Source of the DNA: Janthinobacterium saanense | Lineage (GTDB): Bacteria > Pseudomonadota > Gammaproteobacteria > Burkholderiales > Burkholderiaceae_D | Length of the DNA stretch: 64,000 bases | Direction: 5' to 3' | Assembly (NCBI RefSeq): GCF_014200675.1 | Contig: NZ_JACHCI010000005.1 | Coordinates: 124,001-188,000 of the forward strand | In this document: positions 35,052 through 43,171 of the stretch, piece after piece | Numbering within the stretch: position 1 is the first letter of the stretch | Layout: each line of letters starts with the position of its first letter | Made by a program: the position numbers and the translations under genes | The notes under the pieces: generated by a model | The model's input: only the letters and a program-made list of their open reading frames with translations | What the model was told of the DNA's origin: nothing | Database searches by the model: none

Positions 35052-35711
35052 TTCTGCTCCATGGTATCGGTTAGAAAATGGTGTATGAGCTGGCCGCAAT
35101 TGTTGGATGGCCACCCCGGTGTATCCGGCGGCGAGCGGATGGCACACCACCGTGATCGCACCGGGTAGCGCACACTAAACTTGCCAAGATAGCCATGTCA
35201 AAATTTTTAAGAAATGGGTCATGGCGCCGATTTTTGTTAAGAATTGAACATTTGCCAGATAATTAACAGCTGAAGGTTTGATCTGCCACAAGCAGCAGAT
35301 TCTGTTTTGGATATGTTGCAACACTAGCAAATCGTTTTCGTAAAACACTGTTGCCTTTTTTAAATGTTGCGATCTACACTAGCTACTCGTGTTACTTGCT
35401 TGTAGGTAACATGCTATATAAAAAAGCGTACGCGGCAATGACCGCGTCCGTTAGCGCATCGGGAAAAAATCGGGAGTTTTACATGACGTTCTTACTGTCT
35501 TCGGCAACGGGTTTTAATCATTTCCCCTCTGGAGCGGCATTGATGCTGCATCCGCCTTCCTAGCTTTTACCGTCCAGTTCTTTTTCGCGTAAGGGTTTTT
35601 CAAAGTGTGCGGTCATGCCTGCAGGTATGGCCGTTGGCGTAGTGCGTCTTTTTTTTCAGGAAGGGATGCCGGCTGCAGGCGCGTGCGCCGGTGGTAGCGG
35701 CCCCATCAACT
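35052..35711. other. 660-base gene-poor, AT-rich intergenic region
   Basis: Holds the divergent promoters of the M4 metallopeptidase and the ACT-domain gene. Composition is clearly richer in A and T between about 35170 and 35500 than in the surrounding genes. A small inverted repeat ATCTGC-N8-GCAGAT lies at 35281-35300. A 70-residue open frame (35351-35563) has no ribosome site and no convincing protein-like composition. Length is unusual for this compact window. Confidence 0.45.
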
Positions 35712-36368
35712 ATGCTTTCGATAGCGACTAAAGTAGAACAAATTGTGATGGAATCGGCGTTTCTCAGCGAGGGGCTGGGACGTGGCTTGTTGAATCTGTC
35801 AGAGCTGGCGCGCCAGTTGCAGCCGCAGCTGCAGAGCGACTTATGGAAACCAGTGGGCCAGGCCGCCGTGGTGATGGCGCTGCGCCGTTTGGCCGAACGG
35901 ATGCCGCGGCAGAAAAGCGGCGAAGTCGTGCTGGCGCACCGCGCGGGAGAGCTCAGCACGCGCAGTGAATTAATGATTTTTACCTACCGTTATTCCGACC
36001 AGACCTACGCCTGCCAGCGCCAGCTGCTGGCGCTGGCCGCTCCGCAACGGGGCACGTTTATTACCGTGACGCAGGGTGTCAACGAGGTGATGGTGATTTG
36101 CAGCCGAACTTTGCATGGGCTGGTCGAAGCGGTTTTCGGTAAGGAGCAGGAGCTGGCACGCCTTGAACGGGTGACGGCCGTGACCTTGCACCTGACGCCT
36201 GAAACCTGCTACACGCCGGGCGTATATCACGCCATTTTGCGGCGCCTGGCCTGGGATCGCATCAACCTGATCAACATCATCTGCACCTATACGGAACTGA
36301 CCCTGCTACTGGAAGCGTCGCAGACGGGAGCCGCTTTTTCGGTGCTGTCTAAAATCGCCGCACAATGA
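35712..36368 (+). CDS. ACT-domain protein of unknown function
   Basis: A 218-residue cytosolic protein. Residues 1-100 look like a helical or winged-helix-like domain (LLNLSELARQLQPQL). The C-terminus has the pattern of an ACT small-molecule-binding domain: TPGVYHAILRRLAWDRINL then ICTYTELTLLLE, like the regulatory part of aspartate kinases. It may be a small-molecule-responsive regulator. ATG 35712 is preferred to the GTG at 35691; neither has a strong ribosome site. Convergent with argH over a shared terminator. Confidence 0.65.
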   Translation: MLSIATKVEQIVMESAFLSEGLGRGLLNLSELARQLQPQLQSDLWKPVGQAAVVMALRRLAERMPRQKSGEVVLAHRAGELSTRSELMIFTYRYSDQTYACQRQLLALAAPQRGTFITVTQGVNEVMVICSRTLHGLVEAVFGKEQELARLERVTAVTLHLTPETCYTPGVYHAILRRLAWDRINLINIICTYTELTLLLEASQTGAAFSVLSKIAAQ

Positions 36369-36369
36369 A

Positions 36370-36403
36370 AAACGCCCCGCCGCATGGCTGCGGCGGGGCG
36401 TTT
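36370..36403. terminator. strong terminator between convergent genes
   Basis: Perfect 14-base stem AAACGCCCCGCCGC / GCGGCGGGGCGTTT with a six-base loop. On the minus strand it is followed by TTTTTCATTG, so it mainly ends argH; on the plus strand the T-run is short. Confidence 0.82.
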
Positions 36404-36431
36404 GCGGGGTGGACTCCGCTTATTTTTCCAC

Positions 36432-37829
36432 TTATTTTTCCAGCTGTGTGCGTACGCGGGCAATCGCTGTGCGTACCTGGCGGGGCGCGGTGCCGCCCAC
36501 GTGGTCGCGCGCGGCCACGGAGCCTTCCAGCGTCAGCACCTCGAACACGTCTGCCTGCGTCAGTGGCGAGAAGGTCCGCAACTGTTCCAGCGACAGGTCG
36601 GCCAGGTCGCAACCGGCATCGACACAGGCGCGCACGGCCAGGGCCACCGCTTCATGGGCGTCGCGGAAGGGCAAGCCTTTCTTGACCAGGTAATCGGCCA
36701 GGTCGGTCGCCGTGGCGTAGCCTTGCAGGGCCGCCGCGCGCATCGCTTCGGGCTTGACGGTGATGCCGCCAGCCATGTCGGCGAAGATGCGCAGGGTGTC
36801 GATCACGGTATCGACGGTGTCGAACAGCGGTTCCTTGTCTTCCTGATTGTCCTTGTTGTAGGCCAGCGGCTGGCCTTTCATCAGGGTCAAGAGGCCGATC
36901 AGGTGGCCGTAAACGCGGCCGGTCTTGCCACGCGCCAGTTCCGGCACGTCCGGGTTTTTCTTTTGCGGCATGATCGACGAGCCGGTGCAGAAGCGGTCGG
37001 CGATATCGATGAAGCCGATGCGTGGGCTCATCCAGATCACCAGTTCTTCAGCCATGCGCGACACGTGCATCATCAGCACGGCCGATGCGGCGCAAAATTC
37101 GATGGCAAAATCGCGGTCCGAGACGGCGTCCAGCGAATTATGGCAAACGTCGTCGAAACCCAGGGTCCTGGCCACGCGCAGGCGGTCGATCGGGAAGGTC
37201 GTGCCGGCCAGCGCGGCGGCGCCCAGCGGCAGGCGGTTGACGCGCTTGCGGGTGTCGGCCATGCGCTCGGCATCGCGGCCGAACATTTCTACATATGCCA
37301 GCATGTGGTGGCCGAAGGTGATCGGCTGGGCCACTTGCATGTGGGTAAAGCCCGGCATGATGGTGTCGGCGTGCTGTTCCGCCAGATCCGTCAGCGCGCC
37401 ACGCAGGGTGGCCAGCAGGGCGGTGATGTCATCAATGGCCGAACGCACATACAGGCGGATATCGGTCGCCACCTGGTCGTTGCGCGAACGGCCAGTGTGC
37501 AGGCGCTTGCCTGCATCGCCTACCAGTTCGGTCAGGCGTTTTTCAATATTCAGGTGGACGTCTTCCAGGTCCAGCAGCCATTCGAACTGGCCGCTGGCGA
37601 TTTCCTGCGAAATTTGCGCCATGCCGCGCTTGATTTCAGCATAGTCGGCGGCATTGATGATGGCTTGCGCATGCAGCATTTCCGCATGGGCCAGCGAACC
37701 TTCGATATCGAACAGCGCCAGGCGCTTGTCAAAAAATACAGATGCGGTGTAACGCTTGACGAGGTCCGAGACCGGTTCGGAAAACCGGGCCGACCAGGCT
37801 TCGCCCTTTTTGGAGAATTGATCAGTCAT
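36432..37829 (-). CDS. argH: argininosuccinate lyase
   Basis: Last enzyme of arginine synthesis: splits argininosuccinate into arginine and fumarate, as a cytosolic tetramer. The 465-residue product has the fumarase-superfamily signature [11 protein letters not shown] near residue 280 with the catalytic Ser, [12 protein letters not shown], and the [13 protein letters not shown] region. ATG 37829 ([12 protein letters not shown]) is the family start; the frame remains open to 38081 without homology. Single gene with its own terminator. Confidence 0.95.
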   Translation of the reverse strand: MTDQFSKKGEAWSARFSEPVSDLVKRYTASVFFDKRLALFDIEGSLAHAEMLHAQAIINAADYAEIKRGMAQISQEIASGQFEWLLDLEDVHLNIEKRLTELVGDAGKRLHTGRSRNDQVATDIRLYVRSAIDDITALLATLRGALTDLAEQHADTIMPGFTHMQVAQPITFGHHMLAYVEMFGRDAERMADTRKRVNRLPLGAAALAGTTFPIDRLRVARTLGFDDVCHNSLDAVSDRDFAIEFCAASAVLMMHVSRMAEELVIWMSPRIGFIDIADRFCTGSSIMPQKKNPDVPELARGKTGRVYGHLIGLLTLMKGQPLAYNKDNQEDKEPLFDTVDTVIDTLRIFADMAGGITVKPEAMRAAALQGYATATDLADYLVKKGLPFRDAHEAVALAVRACVDAGCDLADLSLEQLRTFSPLTQADVFEVLTLEGSVAARDHVGGTAPRQVRTAIARVRTQLEK

Positions 37830-37980
37830 GAGAAAGAGGTCCTTTAGTGTAGGGCGATTATAAACAAGGTTGGCTTGCGGTAGGGCTTTTAGGGGCTTTC
37901 CGGGGCGATGAAGAGGGTGGAACGGGGCTGGCAGGCGACAAATCGGCGCCACGCGGGTGGTGCGCGCCTTCCATCCCGGC

Positions 37981-38380
37981 TTTTTGTATTCTGTCCCGCA
38001 AATTGTGCGTTTGGTCGCAATCCGGTGGCGATTGCGGGGGTGCTGGCCTAAAGTTTCATCATCGCAGCACACAAACCACACACCACTTAAAGGAAAACAT
38101 CATGAACATCGCTAAAAACATGGAAGCCATCTTCGTTGCCATCATCGCCATCGCCGGCGCCACCACCCTGGCCACCGCCGCCGTGCCGAAGTTCCACGCC
38201 GCGCCAGCCACCGCTAACGTCATCGCCAGTGCCGACAACGTCGCCATGCACACCGTGTATGTCAGCGCAAAACGCTTGAGCCCAGCAGAAAAAGCAGCCC
38301 TGTAATCGATGAAGGCAATCGCAGCAGAAGTAAGTGTAGTACGTAGCAGCACCACACTCTTACAGGCAGTCAGGACGGGC
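37981..38380 (+). repeat. duplicated block, copy A (control region + small gene + 3' flank)
   Basis: This block and 39001-39394 share sequence before, within and after the 67-codon genes. Shared upstream stretches include CTGTCCCGCAAA, GTCGCAATCCGGTGG and GGCCTAAAGTT; downstream GTAG...GCAC and TCAG/ACGGGC-type blocks recur. The duplication therefore carries the presumed promoter, not just the coding part. Confidence 0.7.
38102..38305 (+). CDS. small exported protein, paralogue A
   Basis: A 67-residue protein with an N-terminal hydrophobic signal (FVAIIAIAGATTLATA, likely cleavage after about residue 26) and a mature part of about 40 residues. The C-terminal motif HTVYVSAKRLSPAEKAAL is conserved in paralogue B; VYVSAKR resembles the TonB-box-like VVVTAKR of outer-membrane receptors, perhaps by chance. 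Ribosome site AAAGGA. About 56 of 67 residues match paralogue B by hand alignment, with very similar codons, indicating recent duplication and real coding. Function unknown. Confidence 0.78.
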   Translation: MNIAKNMEAIFVAIIAIAGATTLATAAVPKFHAAPATANVIASADNVAMHTVYVSAKRLSPAEKAAL

Positions 38381-38465
38381 GGCGCCCCCGGTTCTTTCCA
38401 GCCCTGGTGACAGCACAGCCAAAATCGCCGATGATCGTGTTTTCAACGACAGGCGGACCGGCATC

Positions 38466-38915
38466 ATGTCTCATCTGAATCTCGCATACTTGAACGTCAG
38501 CAGCGACAAGACGGAACTCGACGTTCCTGCAATTCACCATTTTCTCAGCACGCAATCGACATGGGCCATCGGCATACCGCTGGCAACCGTGCAGCGCGCG
38601 ATCGATCATTCTCTCTGTTTTGGCGGCTATATCGATGGCCACCAGGTGGCGTTCGCCCGCGTGGTCAGCGACTACGCCACGTTTGCCTATCTGGTTGATG
38701 TGTATGTGCTGGAAGAGCACCGGGGAAAAGGCTATAGCAAGCGGCTGATGGAGACCGTCATGGCGCATCCCGATGTGCAGGGCCTGCGCCGTTTCATGTT
38801 GGCTACCAGTACTGCGCATGGCTTGTATGCGCAGTATGGATTTACGCCACCACTGCGGCCTGCAGCCCTGATGGAGCGCTATGTGCCGGATCTTTATCAG
38901 CCAAAGAAGGCTTGA
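38466..38915 (+). CDS. GNAT-family N-acetyltransferase
   Basis: A 149-residue acetyl-CoA-dependent acyltransferase. The central strand-helix DVYVLEEHRGKGYSKRLME contains the acetyl-CoA pyrophosphate-binding loop (RGKGYS), and the C-terminal LYAQYGF is the usual late GNAT motif. Substrate unknown. It lies between the two small exported paralogues. Confidence 0.87.
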   Translation: MSHLNLAYLNVSSDKTELDVPAIHHFLSTQSTWAIGIPLATVQRAIDHSLCFGGYIDGHQVAFARVVSDYATFAYLVDVYVLEEHRGKGYSKRLMETVMAHPDVQGLRRFMLATSTAHGLYAQYGFTPPLRPAALMERYVPDLYQPKKA

Positions 38916-39000
38916 TCGTGCGCCATTGGATGGCGCTGTATCTGTAGTCTCTTTGGGTAGGCGATGGTGAAAATCCCGATAAGCAGGGCCAGTATGGCTA

Positions 39001-39394
39001 TTTTGCATTCTGTCCCGCAAATGGCGCGTTTTGTCGCAATCCGGTGGTGATGGCAGGCACCTTGGCCTAAAGTTCCATCATCGCAGGACAACAACACAAC
39101 CATTTAAAGGAACACATCATGAACATCGCTAAAAACATGGAAGCCATCTTTGTCGCCATCATCGCCATCGCTGGCGCCACCACCCTGGCCACTGCCTCCG
39201 TGCCGAAGTTCCACGCCGCGCCAGCCGCTTCCGCGCTCGTCGCCAGTGCCGACAACGTCACCACGCACGTTGTGTATGTCAGCGCCAAGCGTTTGAGCGC
39301 AGCAGAAAAAGTAGCCCTGTAATCGAAGCTGTTAGTAACAGAAGCCATTGCCGTAAGCAGTAACGATGTAGTAGCACAAGCAATCAGAACGGGC
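39001..39394 (+). repeat. duplicated block, copy B
   Basis: Second copy of the block described at 37981-38380, offset by about 1.02 kb and containing the small gene at 39119. Similarity fades at the stop codon of the transporter gene on the other strand. Confidence 0.7.
39119..39322 (+). CDS. small exported protein, paralogue B
   Basis: A 67-residue paralogue of the protein at 38102-38305. It keeps the whole signal peptide, the VPKFHAAPA segment and the C-terminal VYVSAKRLSAAEK; differences cluster in the linker at residues 37-41 and at 48-51. Many changes are synonymous, which supports a translated and selected gene. A ribosome site AAAGGA lies nine bases before the ATG. Function unknown. 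Confidence 0.78.
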   Translation: MNIAKNMEAIFVAIIAIAGATTLATASVPKFHAAPAASALVASADNVTTHVVYVSAKRLSAAEKVAL

Positions 39395-40782
39395 TACTGC
39401 CAGTGCATCAGGCACGGCGGTATCAGCAGCAGCAATGCCAGCACCAGATAAATCAGTTGCAGCGGTATCATCCACTTGGCCCAGGTAATCCAGGGCACGC
39501 GCGCCAGGGCCAGCACGCCGACGGTAATGCCGGATGTGGGTATCATCGGCGTAGTGAATTCGCCGAACTGGAAAGCCAGGATCGCTGTCTGGCGCGTCAC
39601 GCCCACCAGGTCGGCCAGCGGCGCCATGATGGGCATGGTCAGTGCGGCCTGTCCGCTGCCCGAGTGGATGAAGAAGTTGATCACCGACTGCATGAAGAAC
39701 ATTTTTTGTGCGGCGAAAACGGGGCTCGACGAAGCCACCAGCGGCGTCAGGGCGTGCAGCATGGTATCGATGATTTGCGCGTCGCGCGCCAGTATCATGG
39801 TGCCGCGCGCCAGGGCGATCACCAGCGCCACGCTCACCATATCCCTGGCGCCCTGCACGAAGGCAGCTACCAGGCTATCCATGTCGAGCCGGCCCACCAG
39901 GCCGACAACGATGGCCATCACCAGAAACAGGGCGGCGATTTCATCGATGAACCAGTCGTACTTGACCACGCCCACCACCATGGTCAGCAAGGTGGCCAGG
40001 AAGATCCACAGCACGGCGCTGTGCGTGCGCGTCATGCCGGCAAAGCTGTCCAGGTCCATCGTGTGTTCGCGGCGTTTTTCGATGTCGAGCAGGTAGGTAG
40101 GACTTTTTTCAGGGTGGCGCTTGATGCGCGCCGCGTACCACATCAAAAACACGATGCTGACAAACGTGGCGATGGCCCACACGATCAGCCGGTAGCCTAT
40201 GCCTGAAAAGATGGGAATGCCGGCAATGCCTTGCGCGATGCCCACATTGAAGGGATTCAGAAAGGCGGCCGAAAAACCCACTTGCGAGCCGATGAATGGT
40301 ATCGATATGCCGGTAATCGTGTCGTAGCCCAGGGCCAGCGCCAGCGGCACGAAGATCAGGATGAAGGGTATCGCTTCCTCGTTCATGCCAAAGGTGGCGC
40401 CGCCCAGCGAAAACATGGTGAAGAAGACGGGGATGATGGCGGCCCGCACGAAGCGCGAACTGGTGTGGGCCTTGGCGATGGCCTTGATCAGCGAGTCGAA
40501 GGCTTCCGTTTTTTGCAGCACGGCGAAGGCGCCGCCGACGATCAGTATGAAACCGATGATCAGGCTGGCGTCGACGAAGCCCTTGATGGGCGCCATCATC
40601 AGCGCCGCCAGCCCTTGTGGCTGGTTGTTGACGTAATGGAAGGTGCCGGGAATGATCAGGTGCTTGCCATTGACCAGCTGCGTATCGAATTTCCCGCCCG
40701 GTACCAGCCAGGTCGCCAGTGCGATCATGGCCAGGATGCCGCATAGCAGGACGAAGGTATTGGGCAGCTTGAATTTTTTCAT
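39394..40782 (-). CDS. YfcC-family inner-membrane transporter (DcuC/ArcD-like superfamily)
   Basis: A 462-residue polytopic transporter with about 12 hydrophobic segments. Family landmarks are the N-terminal NTFVLLCGILAMIALATWLVP helix, GGATFGMNEEAIPF, FIGSQVGFSAAFLNPFN, and the second-half HSGSGQAALTMPIMAPL. YfcC relatives carry organic acids, amino acids or peptides by secondary transport; the substrate cannot be read directly. It is 29 bases downstream of the dipeptide-hydrolase gene on the same strand, so uptake of beta-Asp-Arg dipeptide or its products is proposed. ATG 40782 (MKKFKLP) is chosen; the frame upstream lies in the neighbouring gene. Confidence 0.87.
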   Translation of the reverse strand: MKKFKLPNTFVLLCGILAMIALATWLVPGGKFDTQLVNGKHLIIPGTFHYVNNQPQGLAALMMAPIKGFVDASLIIGFILIVGGAFAVLQKTEAFDSLIKAIAKAHTSSRFVRAAIIPVFFTMFSLGGATFGMNEEAIPFILIFVPLALALGYDTITGISIPFIGSQVGFSAAFLNPFNVGIAQGIAGIPIFSGIGYRLIVWAIATFVSIVFLMWYAARIKRHPEKSPTYLLDIEKRREHTMDLDSFAGMTRTHSAVLWIFLATLLTMVVGVVKYDWFIDEIAALFLVMAIVVGLVGRLDMDSLVAAFVQGARDMVSVALVIALARGTMILARDAQIIDTMLHALTPLVASSSPVFAAQKMFFMQSVINFFIHSGSGQAALTMPIMAPLADLVGVTRQTAILAFQFGEFTTPMIPTSGITVGVLALARVPWITWAKWMIPLQLIYLVLALLLLIPPCLMHWQ

Positions 40783-40811
40783 GTCGTCGATCTTGTATTT
40801 TTCTTGTCTTT

Positions 40812-41948
40812 TTATTGGCTGAGCAGACTGCCGCCGCGGTAGGCGATGGCGCCTGCGACCTTGCCCACATTCATGCCGCGCAAGACGTGGCGGTGGGCGC
40901 TGCGCGCGAAGAATACACCAGCGACGCTGCAGCGCAAAGTCGTCGTCGCGCCGCTGACCGGGTCGATCAGGTCGGCCAGCGCATCGCCGGCCGCCAGCAC
41001 CTCGCCCATTTCGCGCAGATACACCAGCACGCCCGCGTGCGGCGCCAGTATCGGCTCCACGCCGGCCAGCGGCGTCGGCTCGCATAACGGTGCCGGCAGC
41101 GCCTCGTGCGCGCCATCGAGTTCCAGCACGCCTTCGATGGCCAGGAAGCGCAGCAGCGCATGCGCATCGCGTTCGGCCAGCGCATAACTCACTTCCACTT
41201 CGCCGCGCAATTCCACCGTGGTCGACAGGCAGGCCATGGGTATGGGATAAGCGCCCTGGAAATGCGCATCGAGATCCCACCATACACGGCTGCACGCTTC
41301 ATCGAATGGTTCTTCGCCGGCCGCCAGTTCCAGCAGCAAGGCGCGCGCGCCCAGCAGCGCCGACAGGGGAGCGATGCGTGCCGCCAGCGGCGTGCCCGTA
41401 TAAATGTGCAGGGCAGCCTCGTTATCGCAATGCAGGTCGAGCACGATGTCGGCGTCGATGGCCATCGCCAGCAAGGTTTTTTTCAGGGTTTCCGCATCGG
41501 TGCGCGGCTGCCAGGCGGCGATGGCGCCGCGTGCATGGCTGCGTATCAAGGCCACGTTGGCGTTTGCATCCTGTCCCAGCTTGCCTGCGAGCGTGGTTTT
41601 CAGTTCATCGGCCACGTGGCGGTAGGCGCGGTTGAAGTTGATGCCGGTCGACAGGTCGAAGCGGCCGAACGGCGCGCCGTGGATGGCTTGCGCCAGGCCG
41701 ATGGGATTGGCGGCGGGCACCAGTATCACTTCGCCATGCAGCTTGCCCGCCGCTTCCAGCGCCAGCAGTTCGCGGCGCAGGAATTGGGACACCAGCATGC
41801 CTGGTACTTCGTCCGCGTGCAGGGCCGCCTGGATATACACCTTCTTGCCGCTGCGGCTGCCGGCGGCAGGCACACCGAAGTGAAAGCTGCTCAATTGATA
41901 GGCAACGCTGGCGTGTTCGGTGGAGATGGGATGCTGGTGTACTTGCAT
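40812..41948 (-). CDS. succinylglutamate desuccinylase/aspartoacylase-family hydrolase, probable cyanophycin dipeptide hydrolase (CphZ/AotO-like)
   Basis: A 378-residue zinc hydrolase of the AstE/AspA branch of M14. Ligands His44 and Glu47 are in LHADEVPG, the third-ligand region is in DLHCDNEAALH, and the later VELRGEVEV carries the probable catalytic Glu. A C-terminal beta-barrel domain holds APHAGVLVYLREMG. The characterised relatives CphZ and AotO hydrolyse beta-Asp-Arg, the product of cyanophycinase; a secreted cyanophycinase gene lies 4 kb away in the divergent operon. No iadA or iaaA is in the window. Function is inferred from family and context; a deacylase of N-acyl amino acids is the alternative. 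Confidence 0.75.
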   Translation of the reverse strand: MQVHQHPISTEHASVAYQLSSFHFGVPAAGSRSGKKVYIQAALHADEVPGMLVSQFLRRELLALEAAGKLHGEVILVPAANPIGLAQAIHGAPFGRFDLSTGINFNRAYRHVADELKTTLAGKLGQDANANVALIRSHARGAIAAWQPRTDAETLKKTLLAMAIDADIVLDLHCDNEAALHIYTGTPLAARIAPLSALLGARALLLELAAGEEPFDEACSRVWWDLDAHFQGAYPIPMACLSTTVELRGEVEVSYALAERDAHALLRFLAIEGVLELDGAHEALPAPLCEPTPLAGVEPILAPHAGVLVYLREMGEVLAAGDALADLIDPVSGATTTLRCSVAGVFFARSAHRHVLRGMNVGKVAGAIAYRGGSLLSQ

Positions 41949-42005
41949 GGTCTGGTGCCCCGGAGTGGTGCATGGTTGGTGGACTTCGGTCGATTATGTA
42001 GCATT

Positions 42006-42032
42006 ATTTTCACTAAGTAAATCAATGAAAAT
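42006..42032. promoter_or_regulatory. candidate RpiR-type operator
   Basis: Perfect seven-base inverted repeat ATTTTCA / TGAAAAT with a 13-base AT-rich spacer, in the 201-base divergent region between the dipeptide-hydrolase gene and the regulator. TGAAA-type half-sites are common for RpiR regulators. It is 58 bases from one start and about 118 from the other. Confidence 0.45.
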
Positions 42033-42049
42033 CCTTTTACAAATAGTTG

Positions 42050-42078
42050 TTGAGTTTTCTTTTTGATATGCGTAGAGT
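42050..42078 (+). promoter_or_regulatory. candidate sigma-70 promoter of the regulator-receptor-cyanophycinase operon
   Basis: TTGAGT and TAGAGT are separated by exactly 17 bases, each matching four of six consensus positions. A start near 42085 would leave about 65 bases of leader before ATG 42150, which has an AAGAGG ribosome site. Just downstream of the inverted repeat at 42006-42032. Confidence 0.35.
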
Positions 42079-42149
42079 GGATTCCGACGCATGTTTTTTG
42101 CATATCGTTCCACTGCCAGCAACACAAAATAAAAAGAGGCCGCCGTGTC

Positions 42150-43151
42150 ATGAAGCCACCTGCACATTCAGTCAGCGCTGCCGCGCCGCTGTCCGCTCCC
42201 GATGCCGCGTTTGCGCAATCGGCGCTGGGGCAGATGCTGATGCACGTGCTGGCGACTGGCTCGGCGTCGCACCGGCAGATCGCCGACCATCTGCTGCGTT
42301 ACCCGATGCGCGTGACCGCGCTGGGCATCGAAGAACTGGCCGACAGCTGCCAGGTATCCACCGCCACCATCAGCCGCTTTGCGCGCGACATCGGCCAAAA
42401 GAATTACTCGGCCATGCGCGGCGCCATGGCGGAAACCCTGCAAGCGCTGTTGCAGCCTGTCGACAAGCTGCGCCACACCATAGAACGTCGCGCCCGCGCC
42501 ACATCGCCCGTTACCGAAAGCCTGGAATACGCGGCCGCGAATATCGCCGCCACGGCTGGCGCCCTGTCGCTGCCTGAAATGCAGGCCGTAGTGCGCCGTC
42601 TCACGCGCGCCAAGGTCGTCTACGTGATGGGCTTTGGCCTGTCCGCCAACCTGGCCGGCATGCTGGTCCAGCATCTGCAGCCCTTTTGCCCGCATGTGGT
42701 GGAAGTGGTGGGCATAGGCGGCTCGGAAGTGGCGGCCGGCCACCTGGTCAACCTGACGTCGCACGATGTGCTGGTGGTGATCTCGTTTCCCCGCTATACG
42801 CTCGATTGCATCGGCCTGGCCAGCTTCGCGCGCGACCGTGGCGCCCGCATCGTGGCGCTGACCGATTCCCCCGCTTCTCCGCTGGCCGAACTGGCCGACC
42901 ACACGCTGTATGCGCAAAGCACGCACCCGGTCTTGCCCAGCAGCGCCAGTACGGCGCTGGCCATGATAGAGGCGCTGGCCGTGGCGCTGATGGTCTCCAA
43001 CAAGGACAACGTTGAAAAAGCGGCGCGCTTGAGCGATGTCATCGCCGCCTATCTGTATGGCGGCGAACATGGCGTGCAGGGCCCCAGAAAAACAGCAGTG
43101 AGGCAGCACAAAGCAGTGAAAAAAAGCAGTCCATATAAAAATCAGGGTTAA
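42150..43151 (+). CDS. MurR/RpiR-family transcriptional regulator
   Basis: A 333-residue regulator. The N-terminal HTH_6 domain (about residues 20-95) contains VTALGIEELADSCQVSTATISRFAR; the C-terminal SIS domain (about 140-280) contains VYVMGFGLSANLAGML and VLVVISFPRY, and would bind a phosphorylated or acidic ligand. It is divergent from the hydrolase-transporter pair and 20 bases ahead of the receptor gene, placing it to control both arms. ATG 42150 (MKPPAHS) is used; an in-frame ATG at 42063 overlaps the promoter candidate. Confidence 0.88.
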   Translation: MKPPAHSVSAAAPLSAPDAAFAQSALGQMLMHVLATGSASHRQIADHLLRYPMRVTALGIEELADSCQVSTATISRFARDIGQKNYSAMRGAMAETLQALLQPVDKLRHTIERRARATSPVTESLEYAAANIAATAGALSLPEMQAVVRRLTRAKVVYVMGFGLSANLAGMLVQHLQPFCPHVVEVVGIGGSEVAAGHLVNLTSHDVLVVISFPRYTLDCIGLASFARDRGARIVALTDSPASPLAELADHTLYAQSTHPVLPSSASTALAMIEALAVALMVSNKDNVEKAARLSDVIAAYLYGGEHGVQGPRKTAVRQHKAVKKSSPYKNQG

Positions 43152-43171
43152 CACACTCCGGGAGAGTTTGA

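Noticed and set aside
35351-35563. 70-codon open frame in the gene-poor region
   Set aside because: No ribosome site, mixed hydrophobic and low-complexity composition, and codon use unlike the neighbouring genes.
37830-38081. N-terminal extension of argH
   Set aside because: The extra 84 codons have no homology to argininosuccinate lyase and run into the duplicated control block; ATG 37829 gives the family start.
39000-39060. Sigma-54 promoter for the small paralogue B (TGGCAGGCACCTTGG)
   Set aside because: The GG-to-GC spacing is wrong and the sequence is not kept in paralogue A.
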